NCBI GenBank assembly: GCA_963791225.1
Contig: CAWBRV010000002.1
Span: 62,001 to 126,000, forward strand
Reading direction: 5' to 3'
From: PALSA-612 sp963791225
GTDB taxonomy: Bacteria > Actinomycetota > Thermoleophilia > Gaiellales > Gaiellaceae
Length of the DNA: 64,000 nt
A model generated the notes under the pieces. The model searched no databases, had not been told where the DNA came from, and was given only the letters and a program-made list of their open reading frames with translations. This document shows, piece after piece, positions 8,942-18,192 of the stretch (position 1 is its first letter; each line of letters starts with the position of its first letter). The position numbers and the translations under genes were made by a program.

Positions 8942-10417
8942 GTGGAAATTCAGCTCCAGGTGATCGGTGCCGCGCTCCGCGCGGCGGCGGAGGAGATGGG
9001 CGCCGTCCTCGTCCGCTCGGCTTTCTCGGCCAACATCAAGGAGCGCCGCGACTGCTCGACCGCGCTCTTCGACGAGCGCGGTCGCATGATCGTCCAGGCC
9101 GAGCACATCCCCGTCCACCTCGGCGCGATGCCCGAGGCGGTCGCGGCGGTGCAGGCGCGCGACCCGCAGCCGGGCGAGCTCTACGTCCTCAACGACCCGT
9201 ACACGGGTGGCACGCACCTTCCGGACATCACGATCGTCTCCCGCGTCTCGTGCGGCTTCGCCGTCTCGCGCGCGCATCATGCGGACGTCGGCGGCATGGA
9301 GCCCGCGAGCCTGCCGGCCGAGTCGCGTGAGCTCTACCAGGAGGGCGTGATCATCCCCCCGACGAGGCTCGACGACGAGGTGCTGACGCTGCTGCTCGCG
9401 AACATGCGCAACCCGGACGAGCGGCGCGGCGACCTCCGGGCCCAGATCGCTGCGCATCACCTCGCCGAGCGGCGGCTCGAGGAGCTCGTCGAGCGGCGCG
9501 GCGAGGAGACGGTGGTGGCGGCGATGGACGAGCTCTACCGCTACTCAGACCGCGTCGTGCGCGCCGCGCTGGCCGCGCTTCCGGACGGGCGGTACGAGGC
9601 TTCCGACGTTCTGGAGCCGATCGAGGGGTCGCTCGAGATCCGCGCGGCGGTGACGATCGCGGGGGACGAGGTCGAGATCGACTTCGCCGGCACGTCGCTG
9701 CAGCACGACGGGAACCTGAACTGCCCGCCGGCCGTCACGCGCTCGGCCTGCTACTTCGTCGTCCGCTGCCTGACCGCGCCCGACCTGCCCTCGTCCGGCG
9801 GGGCCTACGCGCCCGTGACCGTTCTGGCTCCCGAGGGCTCGCTCGTCCACGCGCGACCGCCCGCCGCCGTCGTCGCCGGGAACACGGAGACGTCGAGCCG
9901 CATCGTGGACGTCGTCTTCGCCGCATTCGGACAGGCGATCCCCGTGCCCGCGCAGGGACAGGGAACGATGAACAACGTCACCTTCGGCAACGGACGGTTC
10001 ACGTATTACGAGACGATCGCCGGCGGGCAGGGCGCCTGTCCCGCCTCCGACGGCCCGAGTGCCGTGCACGTCGCGATGTCGAACACGCTCAACACGCCGG
10101 TCGAGGCGCTCGAGCTCTCCTATCCGCTTCGCGTCGAGCGCTACGGGTTACGCCGGGGATCGGGCGGCGCCGGGCGGCACCGCGGCGGCGAAGGCGTCGT
10201 CCGCGAACTGCGCGTGCTCGAGGATTGCCGCCTCTCGCTGCTCGCCGAGCGCCGTATGCGCGGGCCCGCCGGTGCTGCGGGCGGCGAGCCCGGCGCCTCC
10301 GGACGGACGCTGCTGAACGGCGAGGAGCTCCCGCCGAAGGCGACGCGGCAGCTTCGCGCAGGCGACGTCCTCCGCGTCGAGACCCCCGGCGGTGGCGGCT
10401 TCGGTCGACCCGCGTAG
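8942..10417 (+). CDS. hyuB: Hydantoinase/oxoprolinase B-type subunit
   Basis: 491 residues from the GTG at 8942 (VEIQLQVIGAALRAAAEEM). Conserved family segments include RSAFSANIKERRDCSTALFD, YVLNDPYTGGTHLPDIT and SRAHHADVGGMEPAS, whose His/Asp residues bind metal, and the Gly-rich C-terminus RVETPGGGGFGRP. It is the partner of HyuA in ATP-dependent cyclic amide hydrolysis. The frame is open further upstream within hyuA, but the family starts around the DPV/VEIQL position, so the short gap to hyuA (7 bp) gives the best start. Confidence 0.88.
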   Translation: MEIQLQVIGAALRAAAEEMGAVLVRSAFSANIKERRDCSTALFDERGRMIVQAEHIPVHLGAMPEAVAAVQARDPQPGELYVLNDPYTGGTHLPDITIVSRVSCGFAVSRAHHADVGGMEPASLPAESRELYQEGVIIPPTRLDDEVLTLLLANMRNPDERRGDLRAQIAAHHLAERRLEELVERRGEETVVAAMDELYRYSDRVVRAALAALPDGRYEASDVLEPIEGSLEIRAAVTIAGDEVEIDFAGTSLQHDGNLNCPPAVTRSACYFVVRCLTAPDLPSSGGAYAPVTVLAPEGSLVHARPPAAVVAGNTETSSRIVDVVFAAFGQAIPVPAQGQGTMNNVTFGNGRFTYYETIAGGQGACPASDGPSAVHVAMSNTLNTPVEALELSYPLRVERYGLRRGSGGAGRHRGGEGVVRELRVLEDCRLSLLAERRMRGPAGAAGGEPGASGRTLLNGEELPPKATRQLRAGDVLRVETPGGGGFGRPA

Positions 10418-10464
10418 ACGCTCGCGACGCTTCCCCCGTTGGAGGCTTTGCGTACACTGCGCCG

Positions 10465-10758
10465 ATGGTCTGGGAGGTCATCTTCCTGCTCCTGATCCTC
10501 AAGATCCCGCTCGTCTACCTGTGCGCCGTGGTCTGGTGGGCGGTTCGCGCCGAGCCCGCTCCTCCGGAGCCGCTCGAGCCGTCACTCGTGACCAGTCCGC
10601 CCGGGCCCGAGCCGAAGCCGGGCTGGCGCTTCCTGCGCCGGCAGCAGCGTCCGCTGCAGCCGCGCGGAGGGCCGCACGGCTCGCCGCAGCGCGCCTATCG
10701 TCGCGCGCCGCTGCCCGCGAGCTGGCTCGCCGCCGGCTGGAAGGAAGACTCCGAGTGA
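10465..10758 (+). CDS. Small membrane protein, single N-terminal helix
   Basis: 97 residues. MVWEVIFLLLILKIPLVYLC starts one hydrophobic helix (about 3-26) followed by a Pro/Arg-rich cytoplasmic tail. TACACT (10453-10458) ends six bases before the ATG, a leaderless-type promoter, so this gene starts its own transcript after hyuB. The stop overlaps the next GTG (GTGA). I do not recognise the family; pairing with the next membrane protein suggests a two-gene unit. Confidence 0.7.
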   Translation: MVWEVIFLLLILKIPLVYLCAVVWWAVRAEPAPPEPLEPSLVTSPPGPEPKPGWRFLRRQQRPLQPRGGPHGSPQRAYRRAPLPASWLAAGWKEDSE

Positions 10759-11051
10759 GCTCGGTCGGCGAGCGGTACGAGCCGGCACCGTACGACCCCG
10801 TCGCCGAAGCGCGCCGCAACACGGTCGAGGCGCTCGCCGGTTTCTTCGCCGCCGCGTCGCTCTTCATCAGCCTCGTCGCGCTCGCGTACCACCCCGTTCC
10901 GCTCTCGGTCGCCTCATGCCTGCTCGCGCTCGTCGCGAGCGGGATGAGCTCGCGCCACCGCACGCTGTGCTTCGCCGCGGTGCTCGTGGCCGGCATCTGC
11001 TTCGTCGCGGGCATGGTGATCGCGATCGTCACCGGCCACTCGCTCTGGTAG
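10755..11051 (+). CDS. Small membrane protein with two to three helices
   Basis: 98 residues from the GTG at 10755, which overlaps the upstream stop by four bases. After a soluble start (about 28 residues) come hydrophobic segments near 29-47, 50-62 and 71-92. It probably works with the preceding protein in the membrane. No family recognised; the layout (short polar head, then helix hairpin plus helix) resembles DUF4190-like proteins, but this is only an impression. Confidence 0.65.
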   Translation: MSSVGERYEPAPYDPVAEARRNTVEALAGFFAAASLFISLVALAYHPVPLSVASCLLALVASGMSSRHRTLCFAAVLVAGICFVAGMVIAIVTGHSLW

Positions 11052-11119
11052 CCGGGCGCTCCTAGCGGAGCCGCCGGCGGGCGCAGGAGCCCGCGGCCCG
11101 GTGCTAGAAAGACTCTGCG

Positions 11120-14027
11120 ATGCACGACGTCGACGAGTTGAACGCGGGCTATGCGAAGGCTCTCCTCGAGGACTACCTCGAGAATCCCGAGGCGGTTCCG
11201 GAGGAGTGGCGACGCCTGTTCGAGAGCGGCTCGAGCGAGCTCGTGGCCACGCATCCCGGCCTCGCCCGGCTGCTCGAGACCCTGCGCGCCGAGGGAAACG
11301 GACACGCGGCAGCGCCGGTCGCGGAGCCTCCGCCCGCCAGCACGGACCGAGCCTGCTCCTACGGCACCGGCCCCCGCCGAGCCGGGTCCCGCGGCACGGG
11401 CCGAGCTGGACACGGAGTTCCTGCGCGCCGTTGCAGCCGCGACCGAGCTGGTCGGTGCCTACCGCTCACTCGGGCACCTCGCCGCGCGGCTCGATCCGCT
11501 CGGAACCGAGCCCGTCGGCGACCCGGCGCTCGAGCCCGGCCGCTCCGAGCCGCCGCTGACCGCCGAGCTGCAGGCACGGATCCCGGCGTCGGCGCTCGGT
11601 CTCAACGTCCCGGGAGCGACTCTCGCCGAGGCACTGCCCCACCTCGTCGAGACCTACTGCGGCACGATCGCCTACGAGGTCGAGCACATCTCAGACCACG
11701 AGGAGCGGACGTGGCTGCGGCGCGTGATCGAGTCGGGCCGCTACCGGCAGCCGCTCGGCGCCGACGAGAAACGCCTTCTGCTCGAGCGGCTGTCGCGCGC
11801 CGAGGCGTTCGAGCACTACCTCCGGCGCGCCTTCCTCGGCCAGAAGCAGTTCTCGGCCGAGGGCCTCGACGTGCTCGTGCCGATGCTGGACGAGACGGTC
11901 GAGCTGGCCGCCTCCGGCGGCGCGCACGAGGTCGTGATCGGGATGGCCCACCGCGGGCGACTGAACGTGCTCGCGCACACGGTCGGTCAGCCCTACGAGG
12001 AGATCCTGCGCGAGTTCGAGGGCGAGCGGACGATTGCCGCCGTCGTCGGGAACCCCGAGGGCGGCACGGGCGACGTCAAGTACCACCTCGGCGCCGAGGG
12101 GATGCATCCGACGGCGACCGGCGAGATCGCGGTCACGCTCGCGTCCAACCCGAGCCATCTCGAGGCGGTCGACCCCGTCGTCGAGGGCTTTGCAAGGGCC
12201 GAGCAGACCGACCGGTCGTCCGGAGAAGGCATCCACGACCCGTCCGTCGCCATGCCCGTCCTGATCCACGGCGACGCGTCCTTCGCGGGCCAGGGGGTGG
12301 TCGCAGAGACGCTCAACCTCGAGGGGCTTCCCGGCTACTCGACGGGCGGAACGCTGCACCTGATCACGAACAACCAGGTCGGTTTCACCACCGACCCGAG
12401 CGAGGGCCGCTCGACGCGCTACTCGTCCGACCTGGCGAAGGGCTTCGACGCGCCGATCGTGCACGTCAACGCCGACGACCCGGAGGCCGCGATCGCCGCC
12501 GTCCGCCTCGCGCTCGCCTATCGCGGCCGCTTCGGTCACGACGTCGTCGTCGACCTCGTCGGCTACCGCCGCTTCGGTCACAACGAGCAGGACGAGCCCG
12601 CCTACACGCAGCCCCTGCCGACGGCCCGGATCGCAGAGCAGCCGACGGCGCGGGAGCAGTACGCCGAGCGGCTCGTCGCCGAGGGCGTCGTCTCCGCCGC
12701 AGAGGCGCAGGAAATGTTCGACCGCCCGTTCGAGGAGCTGCGAGCGGCGCACGAGCGGCTGAAGGCGGCGCTCGCCGAGCCGGTCGCGGCCGAGCCGCCG
12801 ACGCTGCGGGCGCGGCCCGCCGAGGTCTACACCGCGGTCGCCGCCGACCGCCTCCGCGCGCTCGACGCCGAGCTCGTCTCGACCCCTGAGGGATTCACGG
12901 TCAACCCGAAGCTCGCGCGGCAGCTCGAACGGCGTGTCCAGGCGCTCGGCTCTGCCGGCTCCAACGGGGGCGGCATCGACTGGGGCCACGCCGAGGGGCT
13001 CGCGTTCGCCAGCCTGCTCGTCGACGGCATCCCGATCCGCCTGACCGGCCAGGACACGGAGCGCGGCACGTTCTCGCAGCGGCACCTCGTGTTCCACGAC
13101 CCGAACACGGGAGAGCGCTATGCGCCGATCCAGCACATCGCAGAGGCGGCCGCCGCCTTCGAGCTGCACAACTCGCCGCTGTCCGAGTTCGGCGCACTCG
13201 GCTTCGAGTACGGCTACTCCGTCGCGGCCCCGGAGGCGCTCGTCCTCTGGGAGGCGCAGTTCGGCGACTTCGTCAACGGCGCGCAGGTGATCGTCGACCA
13301 GTTCCTCGTCTCCGGCCTGTCGAAGTGGCGGCAGACGTCCCGCCTCGTGCTGCTGCTCCCGCACGGGTACGAGGGGAACGGGCCCGAGCACTCGAGCGCG
13401 CGTCTCGAGCGGTTCCTGCAGTCGGCTGCGCAGGACAACATCCGTGTCGCCAACGTCTCGACCTCGGCGCAGTACTTCCACCTGCTGCGCCGGCAGGCGC
13501 TGGACGCGACGCCGCGGCCGCTCGTCCTGATGACGCCCAAGGGTCTCCTCCGGCTGAAGGACGCCTCCGCGACACTCGCCGACCTCGACTCGGGGTCGTT
13601 CGCGCCGGTGATCGACGACGCGAGCGCGGACAAGGCTGCCGTGCGGCGGCTCGTCCTCTGCTCGGGGAAGATCTACTACGACCTCGCAGGCCACGACGAG
13701 CGGCCCGCGGCGACCGGTGTCGCGATCGCCCGCCTGGAGCAGCTCTACCCCTTCCCGGCGAAGCCGGTGGAGGCGCTGATCGCGTCCTATCCGGAGCTCG
13801 CGGAGCTCGTCTGGGCGCAGGAGGAGCCGCTGAACATGGGCGCCTACCGTTCGATCCGCCACCGGCTCGAGGACGCGCTCGCCGAGGGCGCCGCGCGGCG
13901 CGTCCACCTCCGCTATGTCGGGCGGTCCTGGCGGGCGAGCCCGAGCGAGGGCTATCCGACCGCACACCTGGCCGAGCAGGACCGGATCGTCCGCGACGCG
14001 CTCGGCGTCGCGCAACCGTCGGTCTAG
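11120..14027 (+). CDS. sucA: 2-oxoglutarate dehydrogenase E1 component (frameshifted)
   Basis: About 969 residues after ignoring one extra base near 11340 (length 3n+1). The first frame holds the E1o N-terminal segment (DELNAGYAKALLEDYLENPE, then PEEWRRLFESG), the second the catalytic part: HRGRLNVLAHTVG, GDVKYHLGAEG, the ThDP site GDASFAGQGVVAETLNL with NNQVGFTT, the transketolase-like domain FGALGFEYGYSVAAPEALVLWEAQFGDF (split here as two motifs in one run) and a C-terminal LVWAQEEPLNMGAY. It decarboxylates 2-oxoglutarate in the TCA cycle. The acyltransferase domain that mycobacterial Kgd carries at its N-terminus is absent, so this is a plain E1; E2 and E3 are not in the window. The shift falls in the low-complexity Pro/Ala linker. 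Confidence 0.92.
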
Positions 14028-14084
14028 GTGGAGACGAGTTACGATCCTCCGGCTGGCAGGCCCTGTCGCCGTCGGAGGTGTCGA

Positions 14085-14205
14085 ATGAAGCGGAAGTCGA
14101 TCGCCTTGCTCTTCGTCGTGGCGGCCGATCAACGTGAAGGTGCCCGGGCTCTCGTTCACCGGTCCAGGCCCACCGCCGCCGAAGGAGTTCCCGAGGTGCT
14201 GCTGA
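14085..14205 (+). CDS. Possible tiny secreted peptide gene (frameshifted)
   Basis: CGGAGGTG (14073-14080) precedes an ATG at 14085 that opens MKRKSIALLFVVAA, a short signal-peptide-like start. Ignoring one base after this (GCC-G-ATC near 14130) the frame continues INVKVPGLSFTGPGPPPPKE and ends in FPRCC-stop at 14203-14205. The total is 3n+1 nt, the same +1 offset seen in other genes here. A cleaved product of about 25 residues ending Cys-Cys would result. Function unknown; it may equally be a remnant. Confidence 0.35.
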
Positions 14206-14212
14206 CGGCTCG

Positions 14213-17200
14213 ATGACGCGCTGTTCCCGCTGCGCGGAAGAGAATCCGTCACACGCCCGCTTCTGCCTCTCCTGCGGGCTGGCCCTCGAGACTGTCGCTC
14301 CTGCCCCGGGAGCCGAGGAGCGGAAGCTCGTCACAGCGGTCTTCGTCGACCTCGTCGGCTCGACGGCGCGCGCCGAGCGACACGACCCGGAGGACGTCAG
14401 CGCACGCCTGCGCGTCTACCACCAACGGGTACGGGCCGAGCTCGAGCGGTTCGGGGGCACGGTCGAGAAGTTCATCGGCGACGCTGTCGTCGCACTCTTC
14501 GGAGCGGCGATCGCCAACGAGGACGATCCCGAGCGGGCGTTGCGGGCCGCCTTCGGCGTCCGTGAGGCGATCGCCGCGCTGAACGCCGCTGACGCCTGGC
14601 TCGCCCTCGAGGTGCGGATCGGGATCGCCACCGGCGAGGCGCTCGTCCGGACGCAGGCAGCGGCCGCCGCCGGTGAGACGCTTGCCATGGGCGACGTGAT
14701 GAACACTGCCGCGCGGATCCAGTCCGCCGCCCGCCCGGGGGCGGTTCTCGTCGGCCGGGAGACGTACGAGGCGACCTCGCACGCGGTGGAATACATGGCC
14801 GCCGACGCGCTCGGTGCCCGTGGGAAGGCCGAGCCGGTCGAGGTCTGGGAGGCGGTCCGGCTGAAGGAGTCTCCGGCCCGCCGCCACTCGGACGCACCGC
14901 TCGTGGGCCGGCGGCGCGAACTGGCGGCCCTCGACCACCAGTGGCGCCGTGTCCGAGACGACGGCCGGCCGGCCACCGCCCTCGTGTTGGCGGAGGCCGG
15001 CACCGGTAAGACGCGGCTGCTCGCAGCATTCGCCGAGCGCACCGGAGCGCCCGTCTATTGGGGGCGCTGCCTCGCCTACGGGGAGGCCGGAGCCTACGCG
15101 CCGATCGCTGAGCTGCTCCTGACGGCGGGGGCGGACCAGGCGGTGGACGAGGCGCCTCCGGAGACCGACGGCCTGCGGACGATCGTTGCCTCGCTCGACG
15201 CCGTCCTCGGTACCGGCGCCGGCCGTCCTGACGGCGCAGCCGAAGGGATCACCGAGGGCGAGCTGCGCTGGGGCGTGCGGCGGGCGGTCGAGCTCGTAGC
15301 CGCGACGCCGATCATCCTCGCGTTCGAGGATCTGCACTGGGCCGACCCTGCGCTGATCGAGCTGATCGGCTTCCTCGAGGGCGCCGACCGGCCCGTCCTG
15401 ATCCTCGGCTCTGCCCGGCCCGAGATCGCGGACACGCAGCCGGCGCTCGTCGCGCTCGGCGACCGCCGGCTCGTGATGTCGCTTCCGCCGCTGACGGCGG
15501 CGGAGAGCGAGACGCTCGTCGCAGAGCTCCTCGGCCCTGTCGAGCGGCCGGCCGGCCTCGAGTCGGTACTGATGGCGGCGGAAGGCAATCCCCTCTTCCT
15601 CGAGGAGACGGTGCACATGCTGGCAGGCGAGGGCCTGCTCGACAGCGGGGCGCCGGTGGCCGCGCCGCCGAGCCTGCGCTCGATGATCGGCGCCCGGCTC
15701 GACCGCTTGCCCGACCTCCAGCGGCACCTGGCCCTGCGGGCGGCAGTCGTCGGCAGCTCGTTCTGGCCGGGAGCCGTCGCGAGCTTGAACGGCGTCGTCG
15801 AGGACATCGAGGGCGCGCTCGAGGCGCTCGCCGGCCTGAACGTCGCCGAGGAGCGCGGGACCTCGACCGTGCGCGGCGAGCGGGAGTTCGCCTTCAAGCA
15901 CGACCTCATCCGCGAGGTCGCCTACGGGCGCCTGCCCAAAGGGGTACGCGCCGACCTGCACGTTCGCTGTGCCGCGTGGATCGCTGAGCGCCAGGAGCGG
16001 GACGAGTTCGTCGAGATCGGCGCGCATCACCTCGAGCAGGCGTGCCGGCTCGCCTGGGAGCTCGAGCGCAGCCCCGTGCCGGCTCCCGTTCTGCCTGCAG
16101 TCGAGGCGCTGCGCGCCGCCGCGCTGAAGGCCGAGCGCCGCGAGGGACTGCGGGAGGCCGATCGGTTCTACGAGCGGGCCTTGGAGCTGGTAGCCGACGA
16201 GTATCCGGAGACCGCGGTCGAGCTGCGTCTGCGGCGGGGACGGGTCCTGGCCGCGCTCGGCAGCCTCGACGAGGCGTGTGAGCGGTTCCTCTCGGTGGCG
16301 TCGGACGCTGCGACCCTCGGCCGGCGCGATCTGCGCGGTGCCGCGCTGGTCGGCCTCGGCAACGTGCTGCAGAAGCAGGGCCGGGGCGCGGACGCCCGCC
16401 TGCCGCTCGTCGACGCGATCGCGATCGCCGAGGAGACGGGAGACACGAAGCTGCAGGTGCAGACCCTGTTCGAGCTCGCGCAGTTCGACCGCGACTTCGC
16501 GGGCGACCTCGACCTCGCCGTCGCCGAGCTCGAGCGTGCGCTCGACCTCGCGGCCGGGCTCGACGACAACGCGCTGCTCGCGGAGGGCCTGCTTCGCCTC
16601 GGGTTCATGCTCTTCGGAGGCGGCGCGCTGGAGCAGGCCGAGGCCGCGCTGGCCCGGAGCGCCGCGATCGGCTCCGAGCTGGGGAGCCGCCGTGACGAGA
16701 CGCGCGCGACCTTCATGCACGCGCTCATCGCCTACCACCGCGGCCGCCCCGAGGAGGCGGAGCGGCTCGCGCTCGGGGCACAGGAGTGGTTCGAGCGGAC
16801 GGGCGACAGCTACTTCCGGATCCAGAACCTCCGCGCGCTCTCGCGCTACGCCTTCGACCGCGGCGATCCGGACGACGCCGAGCGGCGGCTGCGAGAGGCG
16901 CTCGAGCTCGCGAAACCCTCGGGCGGATGGCTCGTCTCCGACCTGAACGCCGGCCTCGCCGAGTTGCTCGCCCGCCTCGGCCGGGTGGACGAGGCCGAAG
17001 CCGCCGCCGGGGCTGCGCTCGCGGCCGTCCCGGCGGCCGATCCGCAGGCCCGGGCGACTGCGTGCGTCGCCGGTGCCTACGTCGCGGCTGCGGCCGGCGA
17101 CCCGGAAGCCGCGAGGACCAACGCGCGGGAGGCGCTCGAGATCCTCGGCTCGCGCGACAGCGCCCTCGAGCTGGCGCGCGCGCGTGTCACGCTCGGCGAG

Positions 17201-17335
17201 GCGCTCGCGATGGTCGGCGACGAGGAGAGGGCGTCCGCCGAGCTCCGGCTCGCCGGCGAACAGTGCGCGAAGATGGGCGCGACGACCCTCCTCGCCGAGG
17301 CCGAGATCGCCCTGTCGGCGCTCGACGCTCGCTAA
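14213..17335 (+). CDS. Class III adenylate cyclase with AAA ATPase and TPR regions
   Basis: 1040 residues. Order: zinc ribbon (Cys4, Cys7, Cys18, Cys21); class III cyclase domain (about 36-215) with metal aspartates in VFVDLVGST (Asp46) and EKFIGDAVVALFG (Asp90) and the transition-state residues in GDVMNTAAR (Asn164, Arg168), so the catalytic set is complete; AAA/STAND-type ATPase with Walker A AEAGTGKT (260-267) and Walker B ILAFEDLHWAD; then a long helical TPR-like region (about 620-1035) rich in Ala/Glu/Arg. No LuxR-type DNA-binding domain follows. It probably makes cAMP under control of ligand or partner binding to the repeats. A cyclic-nucleotide-binding MFS protein is encoded 3 kb away (20423-22108). 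Confidence 0.9.
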   Translation: MTRCSRCAEENPSHARFCLSCGLALETVAPAPGAEERKLVTAVFVDLVGSTARAERHDPEDVSARLRVYHQRVRAELERFGGTVEKFIGDAVVALFGAAIANEDDPERALRAAFGVREAIAALNAADAWLALEVRIGIATGEALVRTQAAAAAGETLAMGDVMNTAARIQSAARPGAVLVGRETYEATSHAVEYMAADALGARGKAEPVEVWEAVRLKESPARRHSDAPLVGRRRELAALDHQWRRVRDDGRPATALVLAEAGTGKTRLLAAFAERTGAPVYWGRCLAYGEAGAYAPIAELLLTAGADQAVDEAPPETDGLRTIVASLDAVLGTGAGRPDGAAEGITEGELRWGVRRAVELVAATPIILAFEDLHWADPALIELIGFLEGADRPVLILGSARPEIADTQPALVALGDRRLVMSLPPLTAAESETLVAELLGPVERPAGLESVLMAAEGNPLFLEETVHMLAGEGLLDSGAPVAAPPSLRSMIGARLDRLPDLQRHLALRAAVVGSSFWPGAVASLNGVVEDIEGALEALAGLNVAEERGTSTVRGEREFAFKHDLIREVAYGRLPKGVRADLHVRCAAWIAERQERDEFVEIGAHHLEQACRLAWELERSPVPAPVLPAVEALRAAALKAERREGLREADRFYERALELVADEYPETAVELRLRRGRVLAALGSLDEACERFLSVASDAATLGRRDLRGAALVGLGNVLQKQGRGADARLPLVDAIAIAEETGDTKLQVQTLFELAQFDRDFAGDLDLAVAELERALDLAAGLDDNALLAEGLLRLGFMLFGGGALEQAEAALARSAAIGSELGSRRDETRATFMHALIAYHRGRPEEAERLALGAQEWFERTGDSYFRIQNLRALSRYAFDRGDPDDAERRLREALELAKPSGGWLVSDLNAGLAELLARLGRVDEAEAAAGAALAAVPAADPQARATACVAGAYVAAAAGDPEAARTNAREALEILGSRDSALELARARVTLGEALAMVGDEERASAELRLAGEQCAKMGATTLLAEAEIALSALDAR

Positions 17336-17414
17336 GAGGAGCATCACCTCTCGGAACGAATCTTCATCGATCCGTTACAATCGTCGGGCCTTCAAACCGC
17401 ACCAGGAGGTACGG

Positions 17415-17771
17415 ATGCCGGTGGAGACACCCTCGATCTTTTCCAAGATCATCGAAGAGCACCTCGAGCTGAAGCGACGGAACGCCGAGCTCGAAGGAGA
17501 CCTACCGCTCGCACGCTACGCGCACGACGACCCGTTCCAGAACCACCCGCTGTTCAAGACCGAGGAGCAGGCTCGCCTCGAGGAGACGATGGACGGCACC
17601 GAGCCGGCTTTGGATCCTCTGCCGGCAGCCGTCGCCGACCCGATCGAGACCGTCGAGCCGGAGGAGGCGCTGCAGGCGTGGACCGAGGCCGCCGCCGCCC
17701 CCGATTCGGCTCCGGTCTCGGAAGAGGACGGCATGTGGGGCCGCTCGCGCGATTTCGACTGGGGAGACTGA
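17415..17771 (+). CDS. Small acidic protein of unknown function
   Basis: 118 residues. A perfect AGGAGG (17404-17409) sits five bases before the ATG, one of the strongest ribosome-binding sites in the window, so a well translated protein is likely. The N-terminal part (KIIEEHLELKRRNAELEGDL) looks helical; the rest is acidic, Pro/Ala-rich and ends GRSRDFDWGD. No membrane segment or signal peptide. I do not recognise the family. Confidence 0.7.
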   Translation: MPVETPSIFSKIIEEHLELKRRNAELEGDLPLARYAHDDPFQNHPLFKTEEQARLEETMDGTEPALDPLPAAVADPIETVEPEEALQAWTEAAAAPDSAPVSEEDGMWGRSRDFDWGD

Positions 17772-17805
17772 CCCACAAGCCTCCGGGCGGAACCTGGATG
17801 TGCTC

Positions 17806-17829
17806 CTGCGGCGCCGGAAGGCGCCGCAG
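17806..17829 (+). terminator. Hairpin with GGAA tetraloop
   Basis: CTGCGGCGCC (17806-17815) and GGCGCCGCAG (17820-17829) pair perfectly over 10 bp around a GGAA loop, 35 nt after the preceding stop. The following bases are CTCGTTTCC, a weak U-rich tail. Confidence 0.65.
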
Positions 17830-17847
17830 CTCGTTTCCGGAGACGAT

Positions 17848-17876
17848 TTGAGTCCTGGCCCGGAAAAGTCGATACT
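17848..17876 (+). promoter_or_regulatory. Promoter TTGAGT-N17-GATACT
   Basis: TTGAGT (17848-17853) and GATACT (17871-17876) are separated by 17 bp, a textbook sigma-70-type layout, and the -10 ends six bases before the GTG at 17883. This is the clearest full promoter in the window and predicts a leaderless transcript. Confidence 0.65.
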
Positions 17877-17882
17877 GCACGG

Positions 17883-18182
17883 GTGGAAGCCACGCAGATC
17901 GCGGAGCTCCGGACCTGGGCGCAGCGCCTCGAGGAGCGGGCGTCGAACGAGGAGACGCGCGCGGCCGCGAAGGCGATCCTGATGCTCGCCGACGAGGTCG
18001 AGAGCCTCCAGCAGCAGCTCGCCAGCGTGACCGCCGAGGCACCAGCTCCTGCTGCCGGCCCGGCCGCGACGGAGGCAGATCCGCAGTCGGCAACCGCCGA
18101 GCCTGCCTGGGAGAGCGTCGCCGACGAGCGCGTGAGCGGCAGCTTCTTCTCGCGCCTCAAGCGCACCTTCGGCTTCCAGTAA
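17883..18182 (+). CDS. Small coiled-coil protein
   Basis: 99 residues from a GTG six bases after a -10 element. The N-terminal half (about 1-50, RTWAQRLEERASNEETRAAA and DEVESLQQQLASV) predicts a coiled coil with heptad spacing; the middle is Ala/Pro/Glu-rich; the C-terminus SFFSRLKRTFGFQ is basic and amphipathic. It could tether to the membrane by that tail, but this is inference. Family not recognised. Start chosen from promoter spacing; no ATG is available. Confidence 0.65.
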   Translation: MEATQIAELRTWAQRLEERASNEETRAAAKAILMLADEVESLQQQLASVTAEAPAPAAGPAATEADPQSATAEPAWESVADERVSGSFFSRLKRTFGFQ

Positions 18183-18192
18183 CCTCGAATCC

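Noticed and set aside
11691..17347. Very long minus-strand open frames (853 and 1032 codons) opposite sucA and the cyclase gene
   Set aside because: They mirror confirmed genes in GC-rich DNA, have Arg/Val/Glu-heavy low-complexity products and no recognisable motif. Codon-position bias of the real genes keeps the opposite frame open.
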